This document shows positions 12,350-24,900 of a stretch of DNA of 64,000 bases, piece after piece. This DNA comes from Apis mellifera. Taxonomy: Eukaryota > Arthropoda > Insecta > Hymenoptera > Apidae. The DNA lies in NCBI RefSeq assembly GCF_003254395.2, contig NC_037642.1:3861384-3925383 (forward strand), read 5' to 3'. The first letter of the stretch is position 1; each line of letters begins with the position of its first letter. Made by a program: the position numbers and the translations under genes. The notes beneath the pieces are model-generated. The model was not told the origin of the DNA. It was given only the letters and a program-made list of their open reading frames with translations, and searched no databases.

Positions 12350-12860
12350 ACTTGTTCGATTCGTCGACTAAAGGAAGTAGCGACAAATCGTGGGTGAGGA
12401 AAGTCATGGAATTGAATTTAAGCTTTTAACTCGAACGAGGGAAAGAATTCCATTACGGAACATAGCTTTGGAAGCAATACGTTTCACGATATTTTCTCGA
12501 ATCACTTTCCCTTTTTCGAATCAACTTTCATTCCATTCCGTGATCCGTGCCAATCTAGACGATCCGTTTTCGATTCAGAACCGGACCTTCTCCTATGCCG
12601 CTATCTTTTATAAGCTGCGCCTTCGAATATCTCACTATTTTCACATTATTTCAACGATAAATTTCTATGAGGAAAATGGCACGAAATCGACGAAGGGTAG
12701 AGCTATTCACGGTGCCGGCAAGCAACGGGGAATTTATCGTCTGGGAAAAAAGATGGCCGGAACATTGCGGTTGGTTCAATTCGTTCCCTATTATTGGTTT
12801 CCTCCTTTCTTTTTTTTTCTCTCTCTCTCCTTTTTTCCTTAGATAAAAAGTATTTGGGAC
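12350..12860. other. Moderately complex patch
   Basis: A 500-bp patch whose plus strand stays open for 150 codons (12390-12842). The predicted peptide shows no family resemblance and ends in a low-complexity Phe/Ser/Leu stretch produced by a T/C-rich tract at 12801-12838. Not accepted as a gene; may be regulatory or simply less AT-rich. Confidence 0.35.
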
Positions 12861-14200
12861 AATGGGATATCGGCAATGTGCTTATTTCAAATTCGTTTTA
12901 ATCGAATATATGAAATTTTAATATGAAAGATTTTTTCGCGCGACGGTTTTATGAACCGATAATATATCAATGAAATGATAAATTACAAACATTCATTTTA
13001 TTTTAGAATTAATTTTTTTTTTATTTAAATATATGATACGTGTAATTAAAGATTTATTTGATGAAACAATATTTCATATGCATCGAATTCATCATCGAAA
13101 AGAGTCGAATATTAAATGCTCTGTTTTTGAAAACACTTTTAATATTTTTTTTGATTTTGTTGGGTACATATATAAATATTCGAAAGCGTGTTGCTATTAC
13201 CGCTGCGAAATTATTTTTTTAAATAATTTCGTTCATTTACTAGCTGTGTTTTATTTTATTAATAATTTGAAAATTAATGATTTAAAAATTTTGCATTTAT
13301 ATTGAAATATCGTATCAATATTGAAATCAATATTTTAAAATAATTTGATACATTTCGATAATTTTAATAATTTTTCCAATATTAATTTTATAAAATTCTT
13401 AATTCTCAGAATTATATAAAATTGCGTTTACAAATTTTTTATTTCTAAAAGAATAAATAATTGTTACTATAATAATTATTATTAACGCAAAAAAATAACA
13501 AATAATTATCTTTTTCTTTATACAAACCGTGTATAAAATCTTGTAAACAAGATAACACTTAAGTACATAGCTATCGATTTAATTTTTATTCGAATTTCGA
13601 ATCGGTAACTTTATTTTTATTTTTCGAAATTGATTAATACCAATTTATATTTATCTGCTTTAAATTTCGAGATATTTCCTGTTCAATTTTTTAATCAAAA
13701 GTAGAAACGGCAAAAAAAAAAATAATCTATCAAATACAATTTCTATAAAAAAAATTGAATTAATCAGTAACATCTGCCAATTGCATAAAATGAAACGATC
13801 GCAGAAAGAATTATTCATGTGAACAGTCCAACGGCAAAATGGAAAATTTTGTAACGAGAAATAATATAATTTTTCGATTATTAGAAACGTGCTTCGTGAA
13901 ATAGAAATATTTCAAATAAATATTACTCAATAAGTTTTCAAAAAGCGTAGCTTAAACGTAATTCTATATTAATCCTTTGAATAATTAAACAATATTCGAT
14001 TATGTAATGTTTAAAAATGAGAAAAGAATCAATACGTTAGTTATACCCATCTATCTTAAATTTTTTACATTACAATCTATACAAATATTTAATTAAATAA
14101 ACATCCACTAAAAATTATATATTAAGAAAAAAATTGAAATAAAATTCTCAATACGAAACATACTCCATAGAAATAAAAACAGAATTCACGAAATTCTTTC
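12860..14200. other. AT-rich stretch with a perfect hairpin
   Basis: Very AT-rich. A perfect 11-bp inverted repeat with a 4-nt loop (arm CGAAATTATTT) lies at 13206-13231. Such hairpins occur by chance in sequence of this composition, and no other feature is recognisable. Confidence 0.5.
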
Positions 14201-14850
14201 TTATGCCTATTCAACTTGATCTTTATATTTCCATATATTCTTCAAAAAAAAAAAAAATAGAAAAAAGAAAAAAGAAAAAGAAGAAGAACAGTACAAACGA
14301 AAGTTCCACTCGAAAACAAAAATGGACCCGTTCTCGATCGGGTGGCAACAAAATGATGGGAAGAGGGCATGGCGGTGAATCGAAAATCAACGTTGCATCG
14401 ACGACCTTTGTTCCGGGGCACAGAACACCTCAATTACTTTGGCTTTCGGGCTTTGCTGATACACGTAAATTACAGACGTGACCGGGCTCGACCCCCAGGG
14501 GGCAGCAAATTCGCATGGTCAGTGCTAAGGTGCAAGTACAATGGCAGCACCGGCGAACAGAGAAATTGTACCACCAATGAAATATCCGCTGTCGTCCGGC
14601 ATCGGCCGAAGATTTGTCAAACGGGAATTGATTTAGGTTCGAAAGGGGGAGGAGGGGGAGGAGGGCCTTAATCCTCGAGGGAGCTGGCAGCAGCAGTTGG
14701 TTTGCCTTGGAATTCGTTCGATTGCAACACGGTCCGCCCGTTTCTACGCAAATAAATTGAGACCCTTTATGTCGATCAAAGGACACAAGCCTCATGTTTT
14801 ATTCCGCCCGGTTTCGAAACGTTTGACGCATTGCTCGCACCTTTAATATT
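14200..14850. other. GC-rich island containing a CTCF-type site
   Basis: Begins with an A/G-rich tract (14246-14290) and then becomes CpG-rich. It contains the CTCF-like word at 14492-14506 and a G-rich tract at 14645-14665 on the plus strand. Frames are open on both strands without recognisable domains. Best read as a regulatory or boundary element. Confidence 0.4.
14492..14506 (+). promoter_or_regulatory. Candidate CTCF-binding site
   Basis: CCCCCAGGGGGCAGC differs at one position from CCACCAGGGGGCAGC, a strong form of the vertebrate CTCF motif. CTCF zinc fingers are conserved in insects, whose motif shares the AG(G/T)GGC core. Situated in a GC island in otherwise AT-rich DNA, it could mark a chromatin boundary. 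A single motif occurrence is not proof. Confidence 0.4.
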
Positions 14851-15400
14851 AATGCACAACGCAATTCCAATTGGAATCTTGCTTTTTTTTAATCGAATTA
14901 TTCACATCCTGTTGTTTATTGGAATAATGATATTTTTATGTTGCTTAAATGTAGCATCAGTAAGTAAATAATATAATAGAACCTTTGTTATTACAAAAAG
15001 ATCGGAGAATTGTGTTTCCATCATAAATAAAAAGGAATTTGATCCTTAAAGAATTAATTAATTAATTAATTATGATGCGATTGAATTATTACTTTAATTA
15101 TAATTATATTTACCAATCAAGTTGCAAATTCTTCTTATCTTCTTCTTACTTGCAATCTTCCATCTGGGATATATTTTAGGGAATCACATTATAAAAAAGA
15201 ATCTTATATGAATAAATATAAATATTTTGTGATAAGGGAAACACCCAAATTTGATCATGACTTTTGAAAACCAGATTTACTTTAATTGAAAACCGGGATG
15301 CACACTGTCAAAGCATATCCTTAATTAGATTAAATGTTAAACATTATTATTATGCGGTACATGAATTCCAGGTTACGTGATGCATTTTTTTTCGTGAGAA
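14850..15400. other. AT-rich stretch with (AATT)n
   Basis: AT-rich filler including a short (TTAA)n microsatellite at 15052-15071. No gene recognised. Confidence 0.5.
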
Positions 15401-16300
15401 CATATCATAATGCTTGTACAGTCGCATAACGAGGGGCCCTAATTACGCCAGGAGCCAGCTGCGCCATGTTTGATGTTGCAAATAATCTTAAAAACAGCTG
15501 TGTTCACGAGATATCCGCGTACGCCACAAGAATATTTTGTCAAATGTAATATGTAGAAAATTTCGAGAATTTGCAACATTCCAATATCGTGCTGCTAGAT
15601 TTTATCGATATGCTAATCGTACGCGTGATTACGGCGCTAAAAAATAAAAGTTGTATTATTAATAACAAAAAATATATAGTTCAAAGTTTCTTTTCAAAGA
15701 TTATCTGATCACGCTTTTTCCTGCGTAAATATAATATTTGAACTTAGCTGAATATTCCTCCTCGCTCGCGAACAGCTGTTCGTCAATGCGAATAATATTG
15801 CGAGATCGAAGCGACAGATGGGCCACGAAATGGCAAAGCAATACCATCGGCTCAAACTCACCCTCGACGCGCGATTCGTCCAATTTTAATAAACATTCGA
15901 ATCGAACAAATTGTCCGAGCGTCTCCTGGAACAAGTTGCCTTTTTATGGAGCTTTATCTCCCGCCATAAAGCCAGGAAACAGAGGGAAGCCAATATCGTG
16001 AAAATGTTGCCTTCCTCGTCATAGAAATCCTCCGCTATGCCATAAATAAAGAGAAACACGATTTCGAGCTAACGTGCTCGTCGTTTCGTTCATCCTGCCC
16101 TCCATTAACCCTTCGTACGTGATAGGGACCACGATTCTCTTGGAACGAGGGTAAATACCTTTGGCTAATGGTCCCCTGAATGGGATCGGAAACAGTTACC
16201 ATGAAGCGCTTGATACCTTGAGAATGACCACTAAAATGAATGCTTCTCTGGAAGCGCAATTATCACTTGCACGTTTACAGGGTGTTCTGAGATGTGCGAA
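15400..16300. other. Higher-complexity island
   Basis: Balanced-composition sequence at 15420-15520 and 15730-16270. On the minus strand an open segment of about 77 codons near 15701-15934 has a GTGAGT donor-like word and an upstream AG, but the encoded peptide matches nothing I know, and the opposite strand is equally open. It ends with ACAGGGTGTTCTGAGAT (16277-16293). Candidate regulatory DNA. Confidence 0.35.
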
Positions 16301-16980
16301 AGATTCGTGAACTTTTTCAGATGATTATGGTTTCGATTAATAATTCCCAATTTAATTTAATTTATCGAAAATTATGAAATTTTAATAAAATAAAATAAAA
16401 AATTTGGCGCACAAAATGATATTTTGACACTCGAATTAAGATATTGAATTTTGGAAAATAATTTTTCTATTTCTTTCCATAATTTATATCGATTAATTTT
16501 TAAATGTCGTTCTTATCGTTTATCTACTTCACTTAAACGAGGATTACCACAGTATACACAAACGACTCAGTTATAAAATTATTAAAATTAAGACTATTAT
16601 AAAGAATCATTAAACTTTACAATTCCTTTCCTCGTTCGTATAAATATAGTTTTTTCATTATCCCCTTTTGCATTAAAAATTTAAAGAAGAATAAAAAATA
16701 ACATACTTATCATCGTACTTATCTGTTTCACTTAAACAACTCAAATTAAAGCCATGATGAAAAGAAAGCCTCTTCGATGATTATTAAACCCAATTTTTCA
16801 ATTTTCTTAAAATCTTTTGCACAAAAAAAAAATTTAAAAATAAGAATGAAAATCTTGAAATTTGTATTTCCTATAAACGGTAATAATCACCGAAACGAAA
16901 ATAGAGCTAGGCAATGGCAACCAATGAAACGTAACAGAGCAATGCATAGTAACGAATGCAAATTTCCTCTCACACGATAA
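16300..16980. other. AT-rich stretch
   Basis: AT-rich filler with no gene recognised. Confidence 0.5.
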
Positions 16981-17450
16981 AATCGAATTCGCGAAACAGG
17001 GGATGAAATTAATATTGCCGGCATGCCGTTTCAAACATCTGTTTCCTTTTAAGCTCGAATCGATGCGCGCTTCCAAGAATGCAGCTCGAATTAACAACCG
17101 AAGAAGCAAGGGGCGAGAATGGGATAATTCTCGTTTCATGTGTACACGATGATTCATCGTGTTAATAGATATTCAAATCGTACAATTTTGGGAATGGCGC
17201 TTACCAACAACTTTAAACGAATCTAGCGTGCAAAGGTGGCTGGAAATTCTCAATTTCGCAGTAAATGCTTATGGCTAACGTTCTTACCGCAGAGTCGATA
17301 GCTGTTACGAATCGAACCGTTCGTGTCTTCGAAATCGTTCTCGGAATTAACAGTAACAGTAATCACGGACTTCACAATCTGCTTGCAAATGAGATGGTAA
17401 CAATAAGCTCGATAATCTCAATAAACGATCTCGTTTCGAAAAATTAACTT
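16980..17450. other. Moderately complex patch
   Basis: Balanced patch including a near-palindrome with 8-bp arms CACGATGA and TCATCGTG at 17145-17161. No recognisable coding frame. Confidence 0.35.
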
Positions 17451-17760
17451 TGCGGAAATTTTTTAAAAAATTTTGCAAGTCCCAAGTGTGACGAATCAGT
17501 AGAAATAAAGAAATAGTTGTGGTTTAAATATGCAGTATCAAACGATGATAAATGTTAAAAAAAATCAATCAAAGAATGCAAGATTCCTGTATCCTTAAAT
17601 CACGTTATTGTTTCAGAAAATCCATAACAATCCATCGAATTCATTGATTCCTTCCAATTAACACAATCGAGAACAATCTTGAATCCTTTCCAATTTCAAT
17701 TCCTAAAAATTCATCCCCATAAATACTTCAGAAATCAAAATTAAACTTTCCAAGATCTGT
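17450..17760. other. AT-rich spacer
   Basis: AT-rich filler with several near-repeated words of the type AATCCTTTCCAA and AATTCATTGATTCC; nothing assignable. Confidence 0.45.
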
Positions 17761-18540
17761 ACGTACCGATTTCGATCGATAGAATCGCAATTCGTCGTTG
17801 AATCCGAGCCAAAATCGTCTCGACATGGTCATAAATTTCCACTTGTCCCCTCAAACTTTGCCCCATCAAATTTTCATCCCGATTTTCACTCCGGCCGTCG
17901 ATATCGCGCCGCGTATCGACAAATACTCGGCTTCCGCGGAGAGCCTCGATTTCCCTAGATAACGATACGCGAGGCCGCCGCGATACACTTGGACATTAAT
18001 CCAACTGTCCTCTCCTCGACGAGCACCATAAATTACGGGATTCCAATTTCCAGACAGCGAGTCGTTCTCGCGGATACGGGTCGGGAGAAAGAGGCATAGA
18101 GAGGGGTGAAGAAGAGAAGGGAAGGTTGGAAGGGAAAGGGGGAGGGAGGGTCGGTCATACAGAGTTGCGTTTTAATTATCCACGCTTCTAAGGGCGGCGA
18201 AGAGGCGACAGGTATTGCATTTCCGGTGGATAGACGACTGAAAATCCTGTTACAGTTTAATTGTTAATTTACCAGCTCGCCAACTGGGCCAGACCACGGG
18301 CGCAAAACAATAGGCCAACCCTTCCGGGGACCAACACTTGTGGAACTCGCACACGTATTCACGCCCGAGGAAGAGTTTGATCCCTAACAAGTTTCCAGGA
18401 ACGAGGTGTGAAACTTCTCTGCCCGTGTCCGCAGGAATGTATGCGGGGGATGCTTCTTGGACAAGTCTTCGGGGGAAGAATCGATAATTTATGAATGGGA
18501 GAGTTAAGTTTAAATGGCACAAAAGTGCGGTGAATTTTGT
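17760..18540. other. GC-rich island with G-quadruplex tract
   Basis: One of the most GC-rich segments. CpG-rich sequence at 17870-18010 is followed by a purine-rich stretch at 18080-18150 that contains a canonical four-run G tract (18132-18150). A 90-codon minus-strand frame at 18250-18522 has fairly protein-like composition but no recognised domain and no convincing splice sites, and is not called as a gene. Confidence 0.4.
18132..18150 (+). other. Canonical G-quadruplex motif
   Basis: Four runs of three or more G separated by loops of 3, 1 and 1 bases (GGG-AAA-GGGGG-A-GGG-A-GGG). This satisfies the usual G3+N1-7 rule on the plus strand. Confidence 0.8.
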
Positions 18541-18940
18541 TCCTTAGATTTCTCCTTTTGTCAGATAGATCTTTTTTTTTCTTGATATAAACCTTAAAGA
18601 TGTTTTTAATTAGAAAGAATTGTGTTAAAATTGTGGAAACATTTTCATTTGATTCATTTATTTACTTGTTCAATCAATCATTTCGTTATTCATAGAAATA
18701 TGAAATTGTATATGTTGAACAAGTAGTAAGTATCAATAATATACGAACGTTGAGTAGAATATGTAACTAGAACTACTTCGATTACATTATAAATAATGAT
18801 TCTTTTAATAAAAATTAATATACTATATGTAAAAAGATCTTTCGATTTGATCGAAAGATATAGAATTTTATAAAAAGGAAAATGCTTCCTCGAAGGAGAC
18901 AAATAATCTAACTCAATCCCTTCGTACAATTGTCTTCTCA
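18540..18940. other. AT-rich stretch with perfect hairpin
   Basis: AT-rich filler. A perfect 10-bp inverted repeat with a 3-nt loop (arm ATCTTTCGAT) lies at 18837-18859. Confidence 0.5.
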
Positions 18941-19410
18941 CTTTTCTATCACTTTACTATCCATTCTTTCGTTAAAACTTGCACACAATCGTCTCTCCCA
19001 AGTGATCACTGATTTTATAGATCGACGATAGGCTAACGAAATGAAACAAGGGTGCGGCGATTGTTCGATAATACTCCACGCCCAAGGAACCAAGGACTTG
19101 AAAATGGATCGAGTTTCACTCGGAAAACCTATCTTCTCCCGCTCCAATTCGCCACTTTCTCGCGTCTTTTGTTCTAAAATACAACATACAGATCCGTATC
19201 TTAACCAGATATCACTCGAACCACTATTTTCCACGATGTTATTATTGCAATATCCTCGCGCCATTGGGAGTAGCTTAACATTTTTCTATTTCACGTAGAG
19301 ACGAATGAAATTTTCTCGGCCATCTGGCTGTTCCTCTTTACCTCTCCCTTCCCCGTGGCAGAATTTGTTCACGGTGAATTTGTGGGATGGGACTGAAAAG
19401 AGAAAAAAGT
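18940..19410. other. Moderately complex island
   Basis: Balanced composition, open on both strands for 85-108 codons without recognisable domains. Candidate regulatory DNA. Confidence 0.3.
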
Positions 19411-20590
19411 CAATTCATTTGCACACGGGGGACTGTATCAAGTTCACGTAAACATTTAATTAGTATGGCATGAAGGATCGATACAAGTCAACGAGAAGTT
19501 TGTAAATATTTTTCTTTTACCTCTCTGATGATAACGAGAAATAAAAAAAGAAAAACATTGATTACATTATATTATGAATTGATATATTGGATGACATGAA
19601 GGTATGAGTTGTAGGGATTTTGTGACTCTTGATGTTCGATTCATATTGTGAATTATCCTGAAAAATGACAAAAATGAAGAAATTCTTCCTTTTATATTTT
19701 TAATAAGATATGATCATTATTATATTTTAAAATTTCCTTGAATTTCATTTTGAATTTATATTTATCAAAAATCAATTACATTATCAGAATGTAATGCGAG
19801 AGTAATGTAGAAGGTTTTTAGTAGAGTTGATGACAGGATGATTGTTTCGTGAATTGATTATAATGTAATCTGATTTTTTCTTTTTTTCTTGAAATACTGA
19901 ACATCGGTCATGAGGTAAAATGGGTGCCGAGGTAAACATGGTATGAAATAAGTTTGGTAAAGTGCGATGTCAGAGCTTGTTTCATTAAGGTGATTGATGA
20001 TCTTGGAGCGAATCTCTGCAGTCGCGCTCGGTTTTTCCTATTCCGTGAGGGGTAATTTGAATTAAGGTTGTATATCAGGCAATCAGAAGCGAGGAACGTT
20101 GCTTGGATGTACGCTTCTTTAATAATTCTTTAATAATAAGAGTTTGGTCGAGTATTAAATCGACTTTTTCTATTGCAATTCTTGCGTGTACAGTCGACTT
20201 GTCAAATTGTATAAGATAAATGAAATTAATATTTGTTTTTAACATTGTATTATTAATTATAATAATCCAATAATCCAATAGTTTATCCTCTACTAAAATC
20301 TTGCTTCCTAAAAAAAAAGAAATTTAATAATTAGTATCACTTTTTCTCTTCTTGATTATACAACTTAATAAAAGTTGCACTTTATGAAGAATTCATATTA
20401 AATATTACAAATTTATTTTGAACGAATAATAATTTTCTCTGTAAAATAATATTTAAAAATACAAACTCAAATATTTTATTATTAAGTACGAAATAATTTT
20501 CGTACTTTTTCATTTTCTTTTTTTATCTACAGAAATAATAGCACACATCAACTATCTATTTAAAAAAAATTCTCGTGTTGTTGAGAGAAG
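19410..20590. other. AT-rich stretch with hairpin followed by T run
   Basis: AT-rich filler. A perfect 10-bp inverted repeat (arm AAGTACGAAA, loop TAAT) at 20484-20507 is immediately followed by T-rich sequence. No adjacent transcription unit is visible. Confidence 0.5.
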
Positions 20591-21120
20591 GAAGGATAGA
20601 ATCCCATAATGCACCATCAAACTTCTCGAAAGGGAAGAATGAAACTTTTTACGGAACGCGGGCATTCGAATAAAATTCTACGGTATGCTAATGCGGCGCC
20701 ATCTTATTTCACTTTAAAATCCTCGCTGTCAAACTATATTTTCTCTCAATTCTTACCCTCTCGGTTGCTTTTTTCGGATAGTCGACTGGAAGAAAACACG
20801 GAAAGCTATACAGGGCCCTCTCTCTTTCTTTAGATTCCACCGGATATCTGTTGGCGGTTAGTGAACCGTTACGCCAAAATTAATAGATCTCCTGGCTTTG
20901 CTTCTCTTCCGGGACGTGAAAGAGCCTTGATAAACAGCTCTGGTCGCAGTGTATCGGGCTGCTTTGAAATTTATGTCTGCATCGTAGACCGCGATCCCGC
21001 GCAGTGATTTTTCATTGATCGTTTCGCCATGGTGGCGAAAGGAAAAAGGGAAAATCGGGGGAAAATCGGTTCTTGCAAAACCCTTTTCCTTCGTGTTACA
21101 TTGACATCTTCGATTCTGGG
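20590..21120. other. GC-richer island
   Basis: Balanced island with CpGs and a CCATGGTGGCGAAAGG segment near 21027. No recognised gene; candidate regulatory DNA. Confidence 0.3.
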
Positions 21121-22600
21121 TCAGAGAAGAGATATCGAATTGATTGAAAATGTTCTTCTGGTATTTTGTGAATAGGTGTGTTCATTATTTAAAAGAAAAA
21201 TTTAAAAGTACAAAAGTTTATATATAATATAAAAATATGCAATCATGCGAAATACGTGATGTGATATTTAAGAAGTAATTATGAAATAGGTCTTTATTTT
21301 ATTTTTATTTTTGTAGTATAGATAGATTTTTTTATTGAATCGTTTTATCATTGAAATATTTCATAATTTTGATTTTATTCCCATTATAATTAAATTTTCA
21401 AGAAAATTGTAATGAAATTATCGATTCGAAAATCATTATATTGGTTATTTTGTATAATTAGATTTGCATTATTATTCGCGTTCAATTTTATTATGGTAAT
21501 TGTAATTATGTTTTAATTATAATAACATCACTAGCTAACTATTTCCCCAATCAATATTATTATTATATAATTATCTAATAATTGTGAAAGATTTCGGATA
21601 AATAATAAATTTACGTTTAATTAAATAATACGTAAAGTTTTAATTGTCTTTGAGTATTCTTTTCAATTATTCATCCATACGAGGGAATGAATTCAGCTAA
21701 AACAATACTTGTACCTAAGTAACAACCGGACAATATATTCTCACTTAATGAATTAAGAACCGTCAGTTAAGAATGGAGAATTTACGAGGAGACAACAAAC
21801 GTAAAACTGTTTCCTCTATAAATTCTCTTGATCGTATTTTGACTGCATGCAAAGCAGCTATTATTCTCCTGCTTCGATCGTGATTCGAGTCGTGATATTT
21901 TGTGCAATACGAGGATTAATAAGATTAAAACTGCTATCGATTAACAAATCACTGAATCAATAAACATTCGTCCATTAAGAGCATTTTATGGATTATTTTA
22001 TGAATCTGTTTATAGCCCATCGTTGCAACGGTTTAGCAAAAAAAGAATATTTTATTAAAAGGTAATATTTTTAATATAAATAAATAAAAAAAGAGGAGAG
22101 AAAAAATAATACTGAACAAGAAAGAAATAATTTATCTTTTCCAATGTATTATATATTAGTTTTAGAAGTAATAGTTTTATACTTTCCAAGATCTATATTA
22201 AAATTAAAATGATAAAAATATCAGATAGAAGATATCTAACTCGAAAAAAACTCTATATAAGTTTCATATTCTCATTTTTATTTTCTTTACTAATGACATC
22301 ACTAGTCTAAAAATAATAAGTTTTTATCTAATTCATTATTTCAATCTTCACTAAAAACGAGCTCCATTTATAAAAATAATGAAAAGAGATGTAAAAATTG
22401 ATGAATTTAATTGTAATTATTAATCACTTATCCAAATATTAAAAACAATACAAACGTTATAAATAAATAACAATATCTAGCTAATTAAAATCAATTTATT
22501 TTAAAAAGAAAATCTCAATTAAATCCCGCTTGACAATTTCTACTTTAGCAAAAGGCAATAAAAAATTTCCTTATCAACTTGTGGAATTTTTTAATCTCCT
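21120..22600. other. AT-rich stretch
   Basis: AT-rich filler with no gene or repeat family recognised. Confidence 0.55.
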
Positions 22601-23070
22601 GACTTACTCGTTAGATTTCTTCCTCTCTCTCTTTCTTTACCTTTCCTCTCTGAACCAACGAAATATCAGCCACCAAATGTCTGATCGCGCGCGAAGGATT
22701 CGAGATAACTGCGCGTGAGGGTGGTTGGCAGCGAGAAAGTCAAGAGATCCCACGGAGCAGGAGGACCACGAGGAGTTATCAGAGATGACGAAGCGCTCCC
22801 TGGATAGCCCTTACCCGTTTTCTGCCAACTTACTTACCCTCATTCGACCTCTCTAGAACAACGAGAACAGAATGGAGGAACATTTGCAAGGCTCACCGTG
22901 AAAAATTAGTTTTGACAGTTTGCAATTAGTCAGCTTCGTTGCTCTGAAGAGCGGAGTAATTTTCATGCATATTGTTCGCATTTTCCTGTTCCACACCGTG
23001 GCAAAGAGAAAAATATGAAGCTGTTTAATTGTGAATGACCGTGGCGTGTCGCTTTGTAGTCGACCATTTG
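22600..23070. other. GC-richer island with spaced inverted repeat
   Basis: Contains GAGGGTGGTTGGCAG (22717-22731) and an imperfect inverted partner at 22822-22841 (CTGCCAAC, then ACCCTC after a short insertion), about 90 bp apart. A TC-rich tract lies at its left edge (22619-22650). No recognised coding frame. Confidence 0.35.
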
Positions 23071-24900
23071 TTAAAATTATTAGGGAATAATAAAAATGTA
23101 CGAAGTTCTCGAATAAATGAAGTCCGTTCGTAATGAAATTATTAGAATCGTGAAAAGTAATCTTTTTTTTTTTCTTCTTTTTTTTCTTTTGTACTTTGGG
23201 TTTTATTATACGCGAAAATTCTTAATATTAATTATACATATTGTTCGCAAGTATTTCAAATTCAATTGAATTTAGAATATTTTGAAAAATATTATAGTAT
23301 TTCTTTAAACGTTATAGTTTTTCTATTCTAAAATTCTAAAGTAGAATTTCATTTAACTTATACACAATATACTTTCAACATTCCTAATTTAAATTTATAT
23401 TATAATATATATATATATTTTAATTTAAATTACATTTACCTTTAACATTTTTAATTTTCCTTTTAATATTACCATTTTAAAATTTAACTAATCTTGCATG
23501 CAAAAGAAACATCTTGAATATCTTTCTCATTTTAATTTTTTAAAAACTTCAAAATAATATCGTTTGATTGTATAATAAATCTGATGTAATAATCAAATAA
23601 AAAAATAAATAAAAGTCGGAAGCATACAAAAAAAAATAGGATGAATGCACATCAATTTATGCGAGTATTTTAGCGAAACCATGTCTAATTTCCGATCGAT
23701 TAACCGGGTTGTTTAATTAATACGCATCGATGCTTTTATTGGCGTATGGCACGTAAATTGACACGCGATGGATATAAAATCACTTCAGTATCGACGGAAT
23801 CGTGACAGGCATCAGGATCATATACAAATTCCCAAATTTCTACCTGACTAATCATCGCTGATCATTTGTTATCTGTTCAATTATTCTCTTGCTTTCACGA
23901 TAAATTATTTCGATTAACAATGTCAAAAGGTTTCATTTTGTTTCCCTTTCACATTTTATCAAAAATATAATGATTTATTGCAACTTTATATAGAATATCA
24001 TTAAATTTATTATTTACTTTCAACTAGAAATAACTTTTACTTTTAAAAATTAAAAGTATAATATCCTATATTAAGATATTTTATAAAAGAATGCACCACA
24101 ACAAGCTATACCAGAATATACACATATGAAATATAATAATGTGAAATATAATTAAAATCTTTCATGGAAAAAACAATGTCCATAACAATATATTATATTT
24201 CAAGTTCATTAATCAACAATCCAAATAAAGAAAAAAGATGTAATTTATGGATGAAAGCTATTAAATAATAAATTCAATATATGTATCTTTATATATATTG
24301 AGAAACGAGTCAAAATTTTATAAAATTTTTAAATCTTAAAACTTAAACTTGAAGAAATCTTTGATAAACTTAAACGACCTAGATTTCTGATAGTATTAGT
24401 ATTAGTAAAAAAATGATCGTTGAAAGAGGATCAAGATGGATAAGGGAGGCATTGACCCAAATTATAATTACTCTACTCTAATAAAATTCGTCAGCTATCC
24501 CATCCCAAAGTAGAACACTGAGAAAATTCAGGTTTGTGAGGAAAGAAGAAGAAGAAGAACATTTATTTTCGCTTACAACGCGTAATGATAGAAAATTTAT
24601 TTCAACGAATATTGCACAGATACTTTTTATTACAATTCTAAAATAGAATCGAATTGAAATCGTATCATCATTTCTTCCAACAATTCAAAAAACGAATATG
24701 AAACTAAACTAAAGACGTAATTACAATCTCTGCATAAATAAACCAATCAGATTTCCTTTTCCATATTAAAATATCAACTTCTTCGCATTAAACCAATCGA
24801 TATTAAATATCTAAGCTAAAAATATAAGCTTAATTATTCTTCGTTAAAAAAAAAAAGAAGAAAAAGGAAACAATTATTTCCATTCCATATTGCACTCGCA
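23070..24900. other. AT-rich stretch with one conserved-looking patch
   Basis: AT-rich filler. A distinct patch at 23660-23835 is CpG-containing and includes TAATTAATACGCATCGATGC, TTTATTGGC and GATATAAAATC. It could be a short regulatory element. Otherwise featureless. Confidence 0.4.

Noticed and set aside
12390..12842. 150-codon plus-strand frame
   Set aside because: No family resemblance, low-complexity end, no splice sites that would link it to other exons.
15850..15914. Minus-strand exon-like segment bounded by AG and GTGAGT
   Set aside because: It encodes only about 22 residues of unrecognised sequence, the polypyrimidine tract is poor, and the opposite strand is equally open.
18250..18522. 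90-codon minus-strand frame with mixed, protein-like composition
   Set aside because: A GTAAAT donor-like word follows it, but no convincing acceptor precedes it and I recognise no domain. A conservation test could reopen it.
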